The notes beneath the pieces were generated by a model that was given only the letters and a program-made list of their open reading frames with translations, was not told where the DNA came from and made no database searches. The position numbers and the translations under genes were made by a program. Positions 15,562 through 24,056 of a DNA stretch of 64,000 bases are shown here, in pieces (position 1 is the first letter of the stretch; each line of letters opens with the position of its first letter). Source of the stretch: Vibrio rarus (GTDB lineage Bacteria; Pseudomonadota; Gammaproteobacteria; Enterobacterales; Vibrionaceae); assembly GCF_024347075.1 (NCBI RefSeq), contig NZ_AP024900.1:1612001-1676000 (forward strand). Direction: 5' to 3'.

Positions 15562-17442
15562 ATGACTCTACATACACGAAAACTCTCCACGTTATTGGTT
15601 ACGCTATTAGGTACATCACTATTAGTGCCTGTGTTCGCCAATGCAGCGTCAACGGCATCAGTCACAGAGGCGCAAGTGGCGACTCAACAGGCAAAACAAG
15701 CGCCACAGTTGCCTAAAGAGTTAAAATGGATCTCAAATCCTGATCTGCCCTTATTTGCCAGTGACAAAGCAAAACGTGGCGGCACGCTGAACTTATATAT
15801 TCCATCATACCCATTAACTATGCGTACTATTGGTCCTGACTCAAATACGTCATTTCGTTCATATTTAATGGATAGCCACCCTGGATTGCTGGGGATTCAT
15901 CCAAACACGCTACAGCCCTACCCTGAACTTGCGACACAGTGGGCATTTGGTAATGATGGCAAAACCATGTATTTCCGTTTAGACCCAAAAGCCACTTGGT
16001 CTGACGGTGTTCCTATCACCGCTGAAGACTATGCATTCCTATTTGAATACGTAAAAAACAAAAACGTTCACGCGCCGTTTTACAATAATTACTACAGCGA
16101 AAAAGTGGTTAACTTAACCGTCTACGACAAATACACCATTTCGTTAACGTCGTCTGATGCGTTACCAAAAGCGTTATTAATTGATCGTATTAACCTGCAA
16201 CCAAAGCCAAAACATTTCTTCAAAAATGGGATTGGTAAAAACTACATCCGTGAGTACAACTGGAAGGCAGAACCCACGACCGGCGCTTACTACGTATCGG
16301 CACTTAAAAAAGGTCGTACTATCGAGATGTCGCACGTTAAAAATTGGTGGGGTTATCATAACCGCTACCTAAAAAATCGTTTTAACGTAGATAAAATTCG
16401 TTTCTCTGTTATTCGTGATCCGGATTTGGCTTTCCGTTACTTTGAGAAAGGCGAGCTAGACGCATTCAACATCAATTCACAGAAACTATGGTTTGATAAA
16501 ACCAACTCTGAGCCTTTCCAAAAAGGGTACATTGTGAAATCCATGCTGAGCAATGAAGTCTCAGTAGGCGCTTCAGGACTATGGCTTAACATGGCAAATC
16601 CACTGCTTAAAAACAGTGAAGTTCGCGAAGGTATCGCATATGCCATCAACTTTGAATCTGTAATTAAGCATGTTCGTCATGGTGAAGCGACACGACAAAA
16701 TGGTTTTGGTACACCAGTAGGTGCTTATGCCACGCCAAAAGATGTGGGGGTTAAGCCCTTCTCTCCTGTTGAAGCGAAAAAACACTTTGCAAAAGCCGGT
16801 TACAACACCTTAGGTTCTGATGGATTGTTGTACAACAAACAAGGCAACTCACTACAGGTAACGTTGACTTACCTAAGCGCGCGCAGCACCGCCGACGTTA
16901 TTATCTTAAAAGAACAAGCTAAAAAAGCAGGTTTAGATCTTGAGCTTAAACTGGTTGATGGCTCAACGGGATTTAAATCCCTATTAGAGAAGAAATTCCA
17001 AATGGCTTATTTGTCTATGTCATCAGGTTTATACCCTGTATACCGACAATATTTCCATTCCAGCAATATCGTCCCTCAAACTAACAACTTTTTCAGCTTT
17101 GCTGACCCAAAAATGGACGAATTAATTGCCAAATTTGATCAGGCTTCTTCGGTGGCAGAGCAAGTGAAACAGTCGAACAAAATCCAACGTTTGATCATGG
17201 CATACAACTGCTTTATACCGGGCACAGTGTCGCAGTTCACTCGTGCGGCGCATTGGCGTTACGTTCGTCTACCAGACAATGTGGGTACAGCTCAATCTCG
17301 ATTCTTATTCGACGAAAGTGCTCTTGATCTGGGTCTCATGTGGATTGATAGCGATTTAAAACAAGCCGTTCTACAAGCAAAACGGGAAGGCAAAACCTTC
17401 CCTAGAATGACGCATTTAAGCACTCAAGTCATCGGTCATTAA
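15562..17442 (+). CDS. Peptide ABC transporter substrate-binding protein, YejA-like (operon 1)
   Basis: Periplasmic family-5 binding protein of 626 residues that delivers peptides to the permeases. I start it at ATG 15562, giving a clean signal peptide (MTLHTRKLSTLLVTLL..., cleavage near FANA). A longer frame reaching back to 15502 overlaps the permease and has no leader. Family features are GGTLNLYIPSYPLTMRTIG, WSDGVPITAEDYAFLFEYV, NWWGYHNRYLKNRFNVDKI, and the C-terminal WIDSDLKQAVLQAK. There is no lipobox, so it should be soluble. The size (over 600 residues) and NRFNVDKI block are typical of the YejA/microcin C-binding branch rather than DppA. Confidence 0.9.
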   Translation: MTLHTRKLSTLLVTLLGTSLLVPVFANAASTASVTEAQVATQQAKQAPQLPKELKWISNPDLPLFASDKAKRGGTLNLYIPSYPLTMRTIGPDSNTSFRSYLMDSHPGLLGIHPNTLQPYPELATQWAFGNDGKTMYFRLDPKATWSDGVPITAEDYAFLFEYVKNKNVHAPFYNNYYSEKVVNLTVYDKYTISLTSSDALPKALLIDRINLQPKPKHFFKNGIGKNYIREYNWKAEPTTGAYYVSALKKGRTIEMSHVKNWWGYHNRYLKNRFNVDKIRFSVIRDPDLAFRYFEKGELDAFNINSQKLWFDKTNSEPFQKGYIVKSMLSNEVSVGASGLWLNMANPLLKNSEVREGIAYAINFESVIKHVRHGEATRQNGFGTPVGAYATPKDVGVKPFSPVEAKKHFAKAGYNTLGSDGLLYNKQGNSLQVTLTYLSARSTADVIILKEQAKKAGLDLELKLVDGSTGFKSLLEKKFQMAYLSMSSGLYPVYRQYFHSSNIVPQTNNFFSFADPKMDELIAKFDQASSVAEQVKQSNKIQRLIMAYNCFIPGTVSQFTRAAHWRYVRLPDNVGTAQSRFLFDESALDLGLMWIDSDLKQAVLQAKREGKTFPRMTHLSTQVIGH

Positions 17443-17451
17443 GGTCTATGT

Positions 17452-18441
17452 ATGTCAAATAAAACATTACTGTCACTGCACAACGTGACCACTAAATTCA
17501 ATACCGATGAAGGTGATATTACCGCATTAAGCGGCGTGGCATTTGATGTTATCAAAGGTCGCACCCTAGGTATTGTTGGTGAGTCTGGTTGTGGTAAAAG
17601 TATCACCGCAGCGTCAATCATGAATCTACTACCTCAACCTTATGGTCGAGTGACCGACGGTGAGATTCTCTTTGAGGGGCGCGATATCACCAAGCTTGAC
17701 GAAGCAGAGCGTTGCAAACTTCGTGGTCACGATATTTCGATGATTTTTCAAGATCCAATGACGGCTTTAAACCCTGTAAAACGTGTCGGCAAACAAGTGG
17801 AAGAAGTGTATGAACTGCATAGCACCAAATACACCACAGATGCGACCCGCCGTCAGGCCACCCTTGAAATGTTCAAAAAAGTCGGTATTTCCGAGCCAGA
17901 AAAGCGTTTAGATGTTTACCCACATGAGTTGTCTGGTGGTATGCGTCAGCGTGTCATGATTGCTATGGCGCTAGCCTGTGAGCCAAAAGTATTAATTGCC
18001 GATGAACCAACGACGGCATTGGATGTGACCATCCAAGCACAAATTCTTGAGCTAATGAAACGCATGCAAGACGAGTTAGGAATGGCCATTTTGTTCATTA
18101 CCCATGACTTAGGCGTAGTGGCTGAAATTTGCGATGACGTGGCGGTGATGTATGCCGGTCATATTGTCGAACAAGGGGATGTTTATCAGATTTTTAGTAA
18201 ACCAACGCATCCTTATACTCAAGGGCTGCTGGCCTCAATGCCAACCGTTTCTTCTGTACCAAAAACGCAACTCAAAACGATTGAGGGTAGCGTACCGCAA
18301 TTAAAAGAGATGCCCACTGGTTGTCGCTTTGTCAACCGTTGTACTAAAGCATTGGATCATTGTCATAGCACTAGACCTGAACCGGCACTGATTGAACCAG
18401 GGCATCTTGTCTCTTGTCTGGCTGTTAAAGAGGTTATGTAA
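17452..18441 (+). CDS. Peptide ABC transporter ATP-binding protein, DppD/OppD-like (operon 1)
   Basis: Cytoplasmic ATPase, 329 residues. Walker A is GESGCGKS (near residue 43), the signature is [15 protein letters not shown] and Walker B is [12 protein letters not shown]. The C-terminal oligopeptide-transporter extension with its cysteine-containing block ([10 protein letters not shown] ... C) is present; in relatives it binds a 4Fe-4S cluster. Unlike E. coli YejF, where both ATPase halves are fused, the two ATPases here are separate genes. The stop overlaps the next start (TAATG at 18439). Confidence 0.9.
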   Translation: MSNKTLLSLHNVTTKFNTDEGDITALSGVAFDVIKGRTLGIVGESGCGKSITAASIMNLLPQPYGRVTDGEILFEGRDITKLDEAERCKLRGHDISMIFQDPMTALNPVKRVGKQVEEVYELHSTKYTTDATRRQATLEMFKKVGISEPEKRLDVYPHELSGGMRQRVMIAMALACEPKVLIADEPTTALDVTIQAQILELMKRMQDELGMAILFITHDLGVVAEICDDVAVMYAGHIVEQGDVYQIFSKPTHPYTQGLLASMPTVSSVPKTQLKTIEGSVPQLKEMPTGCRFVNRCTKALDHCHSTRPEPALIEPGHLVSCLAVKEVM

Positions 18442-19403
18442 TGACTCAAACTACTCCTTTATTCCAAATTAAAGATTTGAAACAGCACTTTTTAGTCTCC
18501 AACAAACTGTTTCAACCAAAAAAATATGTCTATGCCGTGGATGGTGTCTCTTTTGATCTCTATCCCGGCCAAACCATTGGTCTTGTGGGCGAATCTGGGT
18601 GCGGTAAAAGCACTGTCGGACGTACATTACTGAAATTGTACGAGCCAACTGCAGGAAGCATCTTCTTTGAAGGGCGTGATATCACGAACTTAAACGCCAA
18701 ACAGATGATGCCACTTCGTAAAGAAATGCAGATCATATTACAAGACCCTCTTGAGAGCCTAAACCAACGCCATACAGTCGGGGACATCATCAAAGAACCC
18801 TTCGAAATTCATGGCATAGGTACAGCAAAAGAGCGAGACCAATGGGTTTCAGAATTGTTAGTCAAAGTAGGATTGCGACCTAGTGCCGCTTCACGTTTCC
18901 CACACGAATTTTCTGGTGGTCAACGTCAACGCATTGGTATCGCAAGAGCAATAGCGCTAAATCCCAAACTCATCGTGTGTGATGAATCAGTTTCGGCTTT
19001 AGACGTTTCTGTTCAGGCGCAAATCGTAAACCTACTTCTTGACCTACAAAAAGAAATGAACATCGCATTGATTTTTATTGCGCATGATCTTTCTGTAGTC
19101 CGACATGTTTCGGACGTAATTGCCGTAATGTACTTAGGAAAGTTTGTTGAAATAGGGAATGCTAAAGATGTTTTTAATACTCCTAAACACCCTTACACCG
19201 AAGCACTGATTTCTGCCATTCCGCAACCCGATCCACGGGCCAAGAAAGACAGAATAATCCTCAATGGTGATATTCCTTCTCCCATGAATCCACCACAAGG
19301 ATGTGCGTTTTCAACAAGGTGCCGTCTTGTTGAAAAAGGATGTTTTGAACATTCCCCTACCCTAAGTTGCGACGAGCACAAAGTAGCATGTCATTTAGTA
19401 TAA
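18441..19403 (+). CDS. Peptide ABC transporter ATP-binding protein, DppF/OppF-like (operon 1)
   Basis: Second ATPase of the importer, 320 residues. An N-terminal [20 protein letters not shown] segment precedes Walker [10 protein letters not shown]; the signature is [14 protein letters not shown] and Walker B is [12 protein letters not shown]. The C-terminal cysteine block is [10 protein letters not shown]. It forms a heterodimer with the preceding ATPase. The gene ends 19 nt before the lipoprotein metalloprotease, which makes protease and transporter one operon in this copy. Confidence 0.9.
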   Translation: MTQTTPLFQIKDLKQHFLVSNKLFQPKKYVYAVDGVSFDLYPGQTIGLVGESGCGKSTVGRTLLKLYEPTAGSIFFEGRDITNLNAKQMMPLRKEMQIILQDPLESLNQRHTVGDIIKEPFEIHGIGTAKERDQWVSELLVKVGLRPSAASRFPHEFSGGQRQRIGIARAIALNPKLIVCDESVSALDVSVQAQIVNLLLDLQKEMNIALIFIAHDLSVVRHVSDVIAVMYLGKFVEIGNAKDVFNTPKHPYTEALISAIPQPDPRAKKDRIILNGDIPSPMNPPQGCAFSTRCRLVEKGCFEHSPTLSCDEHKVACHLV

Positions 19404-19422
19404 TAATTACCAGGATATAATC

Positions 19423-22400
19423 ATGAATAAGAGCTTATTAGGTTGCAGTATTCTTGCTGCAACCATAGGACTTGTAGGCTGTGGACCCAAGGATGTGGCG
19501 TATGACAAGGTTGACCGCTCCCCCTATGAGTTGAAAGTTTCAGACCTCAACTCACTATCAGCGAAGACCTTTCTATACCGTCGTATGTTAGGCGAAACGC
19601 CACGTTACCTAACTGCCGTACTTGGTAAAGTGCCTAATAATGTCAAGCTAGTAAAACTACGTATGACTGAAAATGGAATTCAGATTGTACAGCTCGACAC
19701 CGACAATGTGGGTGATGGACACAGTGGTCGCTTTGATACAGACAATAACTATCGCCCAATCCTGACGATTGGCGGTAAATATGTAGACTACAAATGTGCT
19801 GAAGACAGCTACGATAAATGTACTAACAAAGAACAAGTGGATTCAAGTGAGTCATTAACTTGGGACCAAAAACATTACTTCGTGCCTGATTTCTCTAATG
19901 TCAGCATTGCCGAACAAGATTATAACGACTTATTCTCTCTAAGTTGTGCGGTACAGCCCGTCAAATCTGTATTGGCAAATGTACCTACCGAGCAGTGGAA
20001 AGGCTACCTTCTTGATCTGAAAAATGGCGTCATCAACTTTGAGTTGAAATCCACTTATTCCGTTCCTAGCATTAGCTGTATCCCTAAATTTTCCACTGAC
20101 TGGGATGTGGATAAGCTAAGCTTTGATACTACTGAATACTTCTCACTGATTGAGCGTGACAAGATCGTATCTAAAGACTACAAAGCGATCCCATACCAAG
20201 AAGATGACAAGAGTACCTTCGGCTTCTTTACCACTTCACATTCATACCGTGATAACGAATACCGTTCAGGTCAAGCGGGGTACAAACGCACTTACCTAAA
20301 CCGTTACGATCCAAATAAAAAAGAAGTCAATTACTACTTATCGAACAATTTCTGGGATGAAGATAACGCCGTCTTCCTTGCCGCGGCTAAAGAAGCGGAA
20401 GCGATCATCAACACTCAAAACAGCATGTACCACACAGGGTTGCCACACATCAACTTCCTACAAGCTGAAAACAAACGCTACGGTGATTTACGTTATAGCT
20501 TCCTAAGACTATTTGACCAACCTCTAGACAATGGTTTATTGGGTATAGCAAACAGCAGTGACGACCCACTAACGGGCGAAATCATAAGCGGTGGCTTTAA
20601 CCAATTTAGTGGTAACTTCCTTGGTAATGCCGCGTTCTCTTACGATATTTTCGTACGTGACTATAACCTTGGCCGTTTAAATCCAACTTCGGTAAAAGAA
20701 GCAACGGGTAAAACTTACCCTGAACCGACGCTACAACATACTAAAGTAGACGGCGTTACAGATTACAACCACGATATCAATACTGAGGCAAATGCCACAA
20801 CAAGTGCACCTCAAGCTCCTGCTGATATTGCCAATGCGATTGATACTGCGGCTAAGCCTCATAACCAAGATGATTGGATTAAAGAAGCCGATGCAAGATT
20901 GACTGCGGCACTACAAAGTGGTGCAAATGCACTGCCAATGATGAAAGACACTATGACTCAAGTTGCTCAACAGCCACTCAAGTTTAGTGACTTGCAAGAC
21001 CTATCAGAGAAAGTCAATGGTGACATTAGTCATATTCAGTCAAATCAAGACGTTATCGAACACGCGAACAATGTCCTTAAATTGTATAACGATCGTATGA
21101 GTTATAACTCTGAGCACAATATATTAACTGCTGACGCAATGAACCTTGGCGGTAATTATGGCGTGCTACCTAAAGGGGTTAAAGGTTATGCCATTGATTG
21201 GAAACTACCAGAACTTTGGGTTGACGGTGTTGTAGGCGGCAAACTTAAGCAACTAAAACAATTGCCTAAAGAGCTTCGTCACGACATGGTAGTTAAAACT
21301 GCGGCCGTTGGTTTTGTCGGTACGATTATCCATGAATTTGGTCACAGTATTGGTCTTCGCCATAACTTCAGCGGATCAATGGATTACAAACACTTCTACA
21401 CAGAAGCTGCGATTGCTAAGCAAAAAGCCGCGTTGGCTAAGCTAGGTTATCCAAACGTCACCCTTTCAACATCAACCAGTACTCAAATGGAGTACATGAA
21501 CGATATGTTTGGTATGGGTTTTGGTCCATACGATTTAGCGGCAATCCGCTTTGGCTACAGCCGTGAAATCCAAGACAACCGTGCCATTACTATTGATGAT
21601 TGGGATAAGGCAGACTACTGGCACTCACTGAAAGATCTCGACCAAAAACGTCGTGATGAATGGACGCATGACATCAACAATGGTGAAACTCGTACAGGTT
21701 CTGTGAACTTATTAAGTAAACAACTGGACGGTAACGTTAGCGAACAAAATGACAATAATGGTTACAGTAACTTCTTTGGTTGGAAATACTGTACCGATGG
21801 TCATGTTGATTTAAACAGCGACTGTAACCGATTTGATATTGGCTTTAACTATGACCAAATCGCTCAGTACTATATTGAACGTTACCTAAACCTCTATAAA
21901 CTACGCAACACTCGTTCAGATCGTGCTAGTTACTTCAATACTAACTACATCGGCTACATCGGCGCACGAAAAAGTGGCTTTTCGAGAATGCACGAATTCA
22001 TCGAAGATGTTGGTGGACTTGAAAAACGTTTCAACGTCTATGATGGCTCATTAGATACTTGGTGTGCTGGCGATAGCTCTCACTGGTATTGTGATCGCGT
22101 CAATGCGAAAAACCGCGTCGCTAAGTTCTTGTTACAAGTAGTCAGCCAACCTGACGCTGTTGTTTTGATTAACTTCAAAAAAGATGATGGCAGCTATGTT
22201 TGGTCTGAACCTGGTGTATACGATCTTAGTTACCTACTGAGCAAATACAGCGATCTTGATCTATCAAGTTTAGATGACGCAGATAAACTGCAACCAGGAC
22301 AAGTAATTAGTCAATACTCTGATGCACCTAAACTGCTTGACCTTATGGCTGTTAAGGCGGGTATCAAGGCGGAATATCAAGAAAAATTCTACCAGTATAC

Positions 22401-23307
22401 TCCTGAGATTAAGTTTGTCGGTCGTAGTCTAAACAGTTCAAAAGCTACCGTGTCCGATCCTGAACACCCATATTCAAACGAAGTGGATAAACTGGGTATC
22501 TGGCCTGATCGCTTAATTGCAATGCAACAACTTGTTACTCGTCACTCCGGCCGTGATACAAATTCATTGACTCACCAGGCTATGGTTGACTTTGCGCCAA
22601 TCAACCGATTGTTCAAAGGTATGCTATGTCGTATGGCTACATCTGACAGTGTTGGTGACTACAATACAGTGATGTCTGTCTTCAAAAATGATACCCGTAC
22701 GGACCCTGAAGAACACTGTAATGAATTAGCGATTCAACAAATCAAAGATTCACATCCACAACTTCCAGCTGACTTTGACCTGACTACTATGGAAGGCTCA
22801 AGCACTCATTGGAAATGGGAAGGTATCTCAAGTGTTGATGATTTCTACCCTGCCTATGATGATGTGGTTAATCAAAACATCGAAGCGCTAGACCCATATG
22901 TCACTCGCTCCGTGATTGGTTTTGGCTTTGACCGTAATAACGGCGTAACTAAAGGTGAAACAAATCTGTTCCACGCTTTGCTTAACCAAGTGGCACTATA
23001 TTCAACTGATAGTGATACTGACGGCAAAGATAATGCACGTCTATTGCGCGAATTTGTAGGCATTCATCTAGCAGCTGATTACGTACAAGGTAAAGATTAT
23101 CTAATCAATGGTAAACATTACACCATTACAGATGAAAATATCTTGGCTCTTAGCTTATTGAATGACATGGACATAATGAACGATAAAATAGCAGCTTTGA
23201 CGTCTTCATCATTGACAGCAGAGCAAATTCAACCATTTACGTCAGCCGCGCAAATGCGTATTGATCGTGATATAAAAGCGTTGAAACAACTTCCTGTTAT
23301 TGAATAA
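19423..23307 (+). CDS. Large lipoprotein zinc metalloprotease, met-zincin type (operon 1)
   Basis: A 1294-residue predicted lipoprotein. The lipobox is LVGC with the acylated Cys at residue 20 and Gly at +2, which favours outer-membrane sorting. The zinc site is HEFGHSIGLRH (His637, Glu638, His641, His647), followed about 40 residues later by the Met-turn TQMEYM (Met689). This spacing and sequence fit the met-zincin/DUF4953-type proteases. The N-terminal 600 residues contain paired cysteines (KCAEDSYDKC) conserved in the paralogue at 57751. AGGATAT precedes the ATG. It is the last gene of the operon. Its likely job is to cut proteins or peptides outside the inner membrane for the importer; the substrate is unknown. 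Confidence 0.85.
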   Translation: MNKSLLGCSILAATIGLVGCGPKDVAYDKVDRSPYELKVSDLNSLSAKTFLYRRMLGETPRYLTAVLGKVPNNVKLVKLRMTENGIQIVQLDTDNVGDGHSGRFDTDNNYRPILTIGGKYVDYKCAEDSYDKCTNKEQVDSSESLTWDQKHYFVPDFSNVSIAEQDYNDLFSLSCAVQPVKSVLANVPTEQWKGYLLDLKNGVINFELKSTYSVPSISCIPKFSTDWDVDKLSFDTTEYFSLIERDKIVSKDYKAIPYQEDDKSTFGFFTTSHSYRDNEYRSGQAGYKRTYLNRYDPNKKEVNYYLSNNFWDEDNAVFLAAAKEAEAIINTQNSMYHTGLPHINFLQAENKRYGDLRYSFLRLFDQPLDNGLLGIANSSDDPLTGEIISGGFNQFSGNFLGNAAFSYDIFVRDYNLGRLNPTSVKEATGKTYPEPTLQHTKVDGVTDYNHDINTEANATTSAPQAPADIANAIDTAAKPHNQDDWIKEADARLTAALQSGANALPMMKDTMTQVAQQPLKFSDLQDLSEKVNGDISHIQSNQDVIEHANNVLKLYNDRMSYNSEHNILTADAMNLGGNYGVLPKGVKGYAIDWKLPELWVDGVVGGKLKQLKQLPKELRHDMVVKTAAVGFVGTIIHEFGHSIGLRHNFSGSMDYKHFYTEAAIAKQKAALAKLGYPNVTLSTSTSTQMEYMNDMFGMGFGPYDLAAIRFGYSREIQDNRAITIDDWDKADYWHSLKDLDQKRRDEWTHDINNGETRTGSVNLLSKQLDGNVSEQNDNNGYSNFFGWKYCTDGHVDLNSDCNRFDIGFNYDQIAQYYIERYLNLYKLRNTRSDRASYFNTNYIGYIGARKSGFSRMHEFIEDVGGLEKRFNVYDGSLDTWCAGDSSHWYCDRVNAKNRVAKFLLQVVSQPDAVVLINFKKDDGSYVWSEPGVYDLSYLLSKYSDLDLSSLDDADKLQPGQVISQYSDAPKLLDLMAVKAGIKAEYQEKFYQYTPEIKFVGRSLNSSKATVSDPEHPYSNEVDKLGIWPDRLIAMQQLVTRHSGRDTNSLTHQAMVDFAPINRLFKGMLCRMATSDSVGDYNTVMSVFKNDTRTDPEEHCNELAIQQIKDSHPQLPADFDLTTMEGSSTHWKWEGISSVDDFYPAYDDVVNQNIEALDPYVTRSVIGFGFDRNNGVTKGETNLFHALLNQVALYSTDSDTDGKDNARLLREFVGIHLAADYVQGKDYLINGKHYTITDENILALSLLNDMDIMNDKIAALTSSSLTAEQIQPFTSAAQMRIDRDIKALKQLPVIE

Positions 23308-23327
23308 ACCTCGCTTATGTTTATAAC

Positions 23328-23353
23328 AAAGTCGCCCTCGGGCGACTTTTTTT
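23328..23353 (+). terminator. Intrinsic terminator of operon 1
   Basis: AAGTCGCC, a 4-nt loop and GGCGACTT are followed by a run of T, beginning 21 nt after the metalloprotease stop. Confidence 0.88.
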
Positions 23354-23542
23354 TCAACCAGGTAAACTTGCCGTTAATGGCGCATAAAATAATCAACACT
23401 GTGTTAGGCGACGATTTTGCACTTTGTCCCCTAAAAATAATCGTCTATTTTGATTGAGCGTTGCACAAATAAGTAGTGGTCTGTCATCAAATATCGTTCT
23501 TCCATCGTCACACCTTTACATTTTTCCTACTCATAAAATATA
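23354..23542. other. Gap before the MITE-like repeat
   Basis: About 190 bases without a credible gene; I see only short AT-rich stretches here. Together with the two repeats that follow it makes the 700-base gap before the pseudouridine synthase gene. Confidence 0.4.
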
Positions 23543-23704
23543 ATACCAATCGTACTAAATAACTGATCATTCTAGCTTGTTAAAACACTCGATAACTGCG
23601 TTAGAATTTTTGATTGTAGAATAACTACTTATCGAAAAATTCTGCCTTGTTTTCGAGCATTTTTCCTGCGCTATTTCTGATCACTTACTTAGTGTGATTG
23701 GTAT
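23543..23704. repeat. MITE-like palindromic element, 162 bp, intact ends
   Basis: It starts ATACCAATC and ends GATTGGTAT; the terminal inverted repeats match at 24 of 27 positions, each ending in TGATCA. The interior is also partly self-complementary (TAGAATTTTT against AAAAATTCTG). It has no coding capacity. ATACCAATC-ended elements of this kind are widespread between Vibrionaceae genes; mobilisation by a transposase elsewhere is assumed, not seen. Confidence 0.75.
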
Positions 23705-23760
23705 AACGCCCCAATATGCTCTAATCATTGCATAAAGCCACTGTTGCTATTCTTTGGAAA

Positions 23761-23905
23761 ATACCAGCCACAACCAGAGCATTCTCAGAAATAACCAAAA
23801 GATCGTTGAGAACAAGGCGAATATTTTTAATCAGTCGTTACTGTACAATCAAAAATTGCAACGCTGTATCCAGGATTTAACTCGTTAGACTAAGCTGAGA
23901 TTGAA
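23761..23905. repeat. Degenerate second copy of the MITE-like element, inverted
   Basis: Read against the reverse complement of 23543-23704, this stretch keeps TCAGAAATA (near 23785), AACAAGGC (23811), the ACAATCAAAAATT block (23843-23856) and AACGC (23860), with many substitutions between. It begins with ATACCA at 23761. It looks like an old copy decaying beside a younger one. Confidence 0.55.
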
Positions 23906-24056
23906 AACACGTCTCGTGTATTTACAACCCTATCCACTGAGGGTCTGCTTTTATAATCCATGTCTAATGAGATATTTAGTGGCAGCTAGCCATCAGATTC
24001 AATACAATTCATCTATTATGCATTTATTAGTAAAACGTCTAAGGTAAAGCCCTTCC

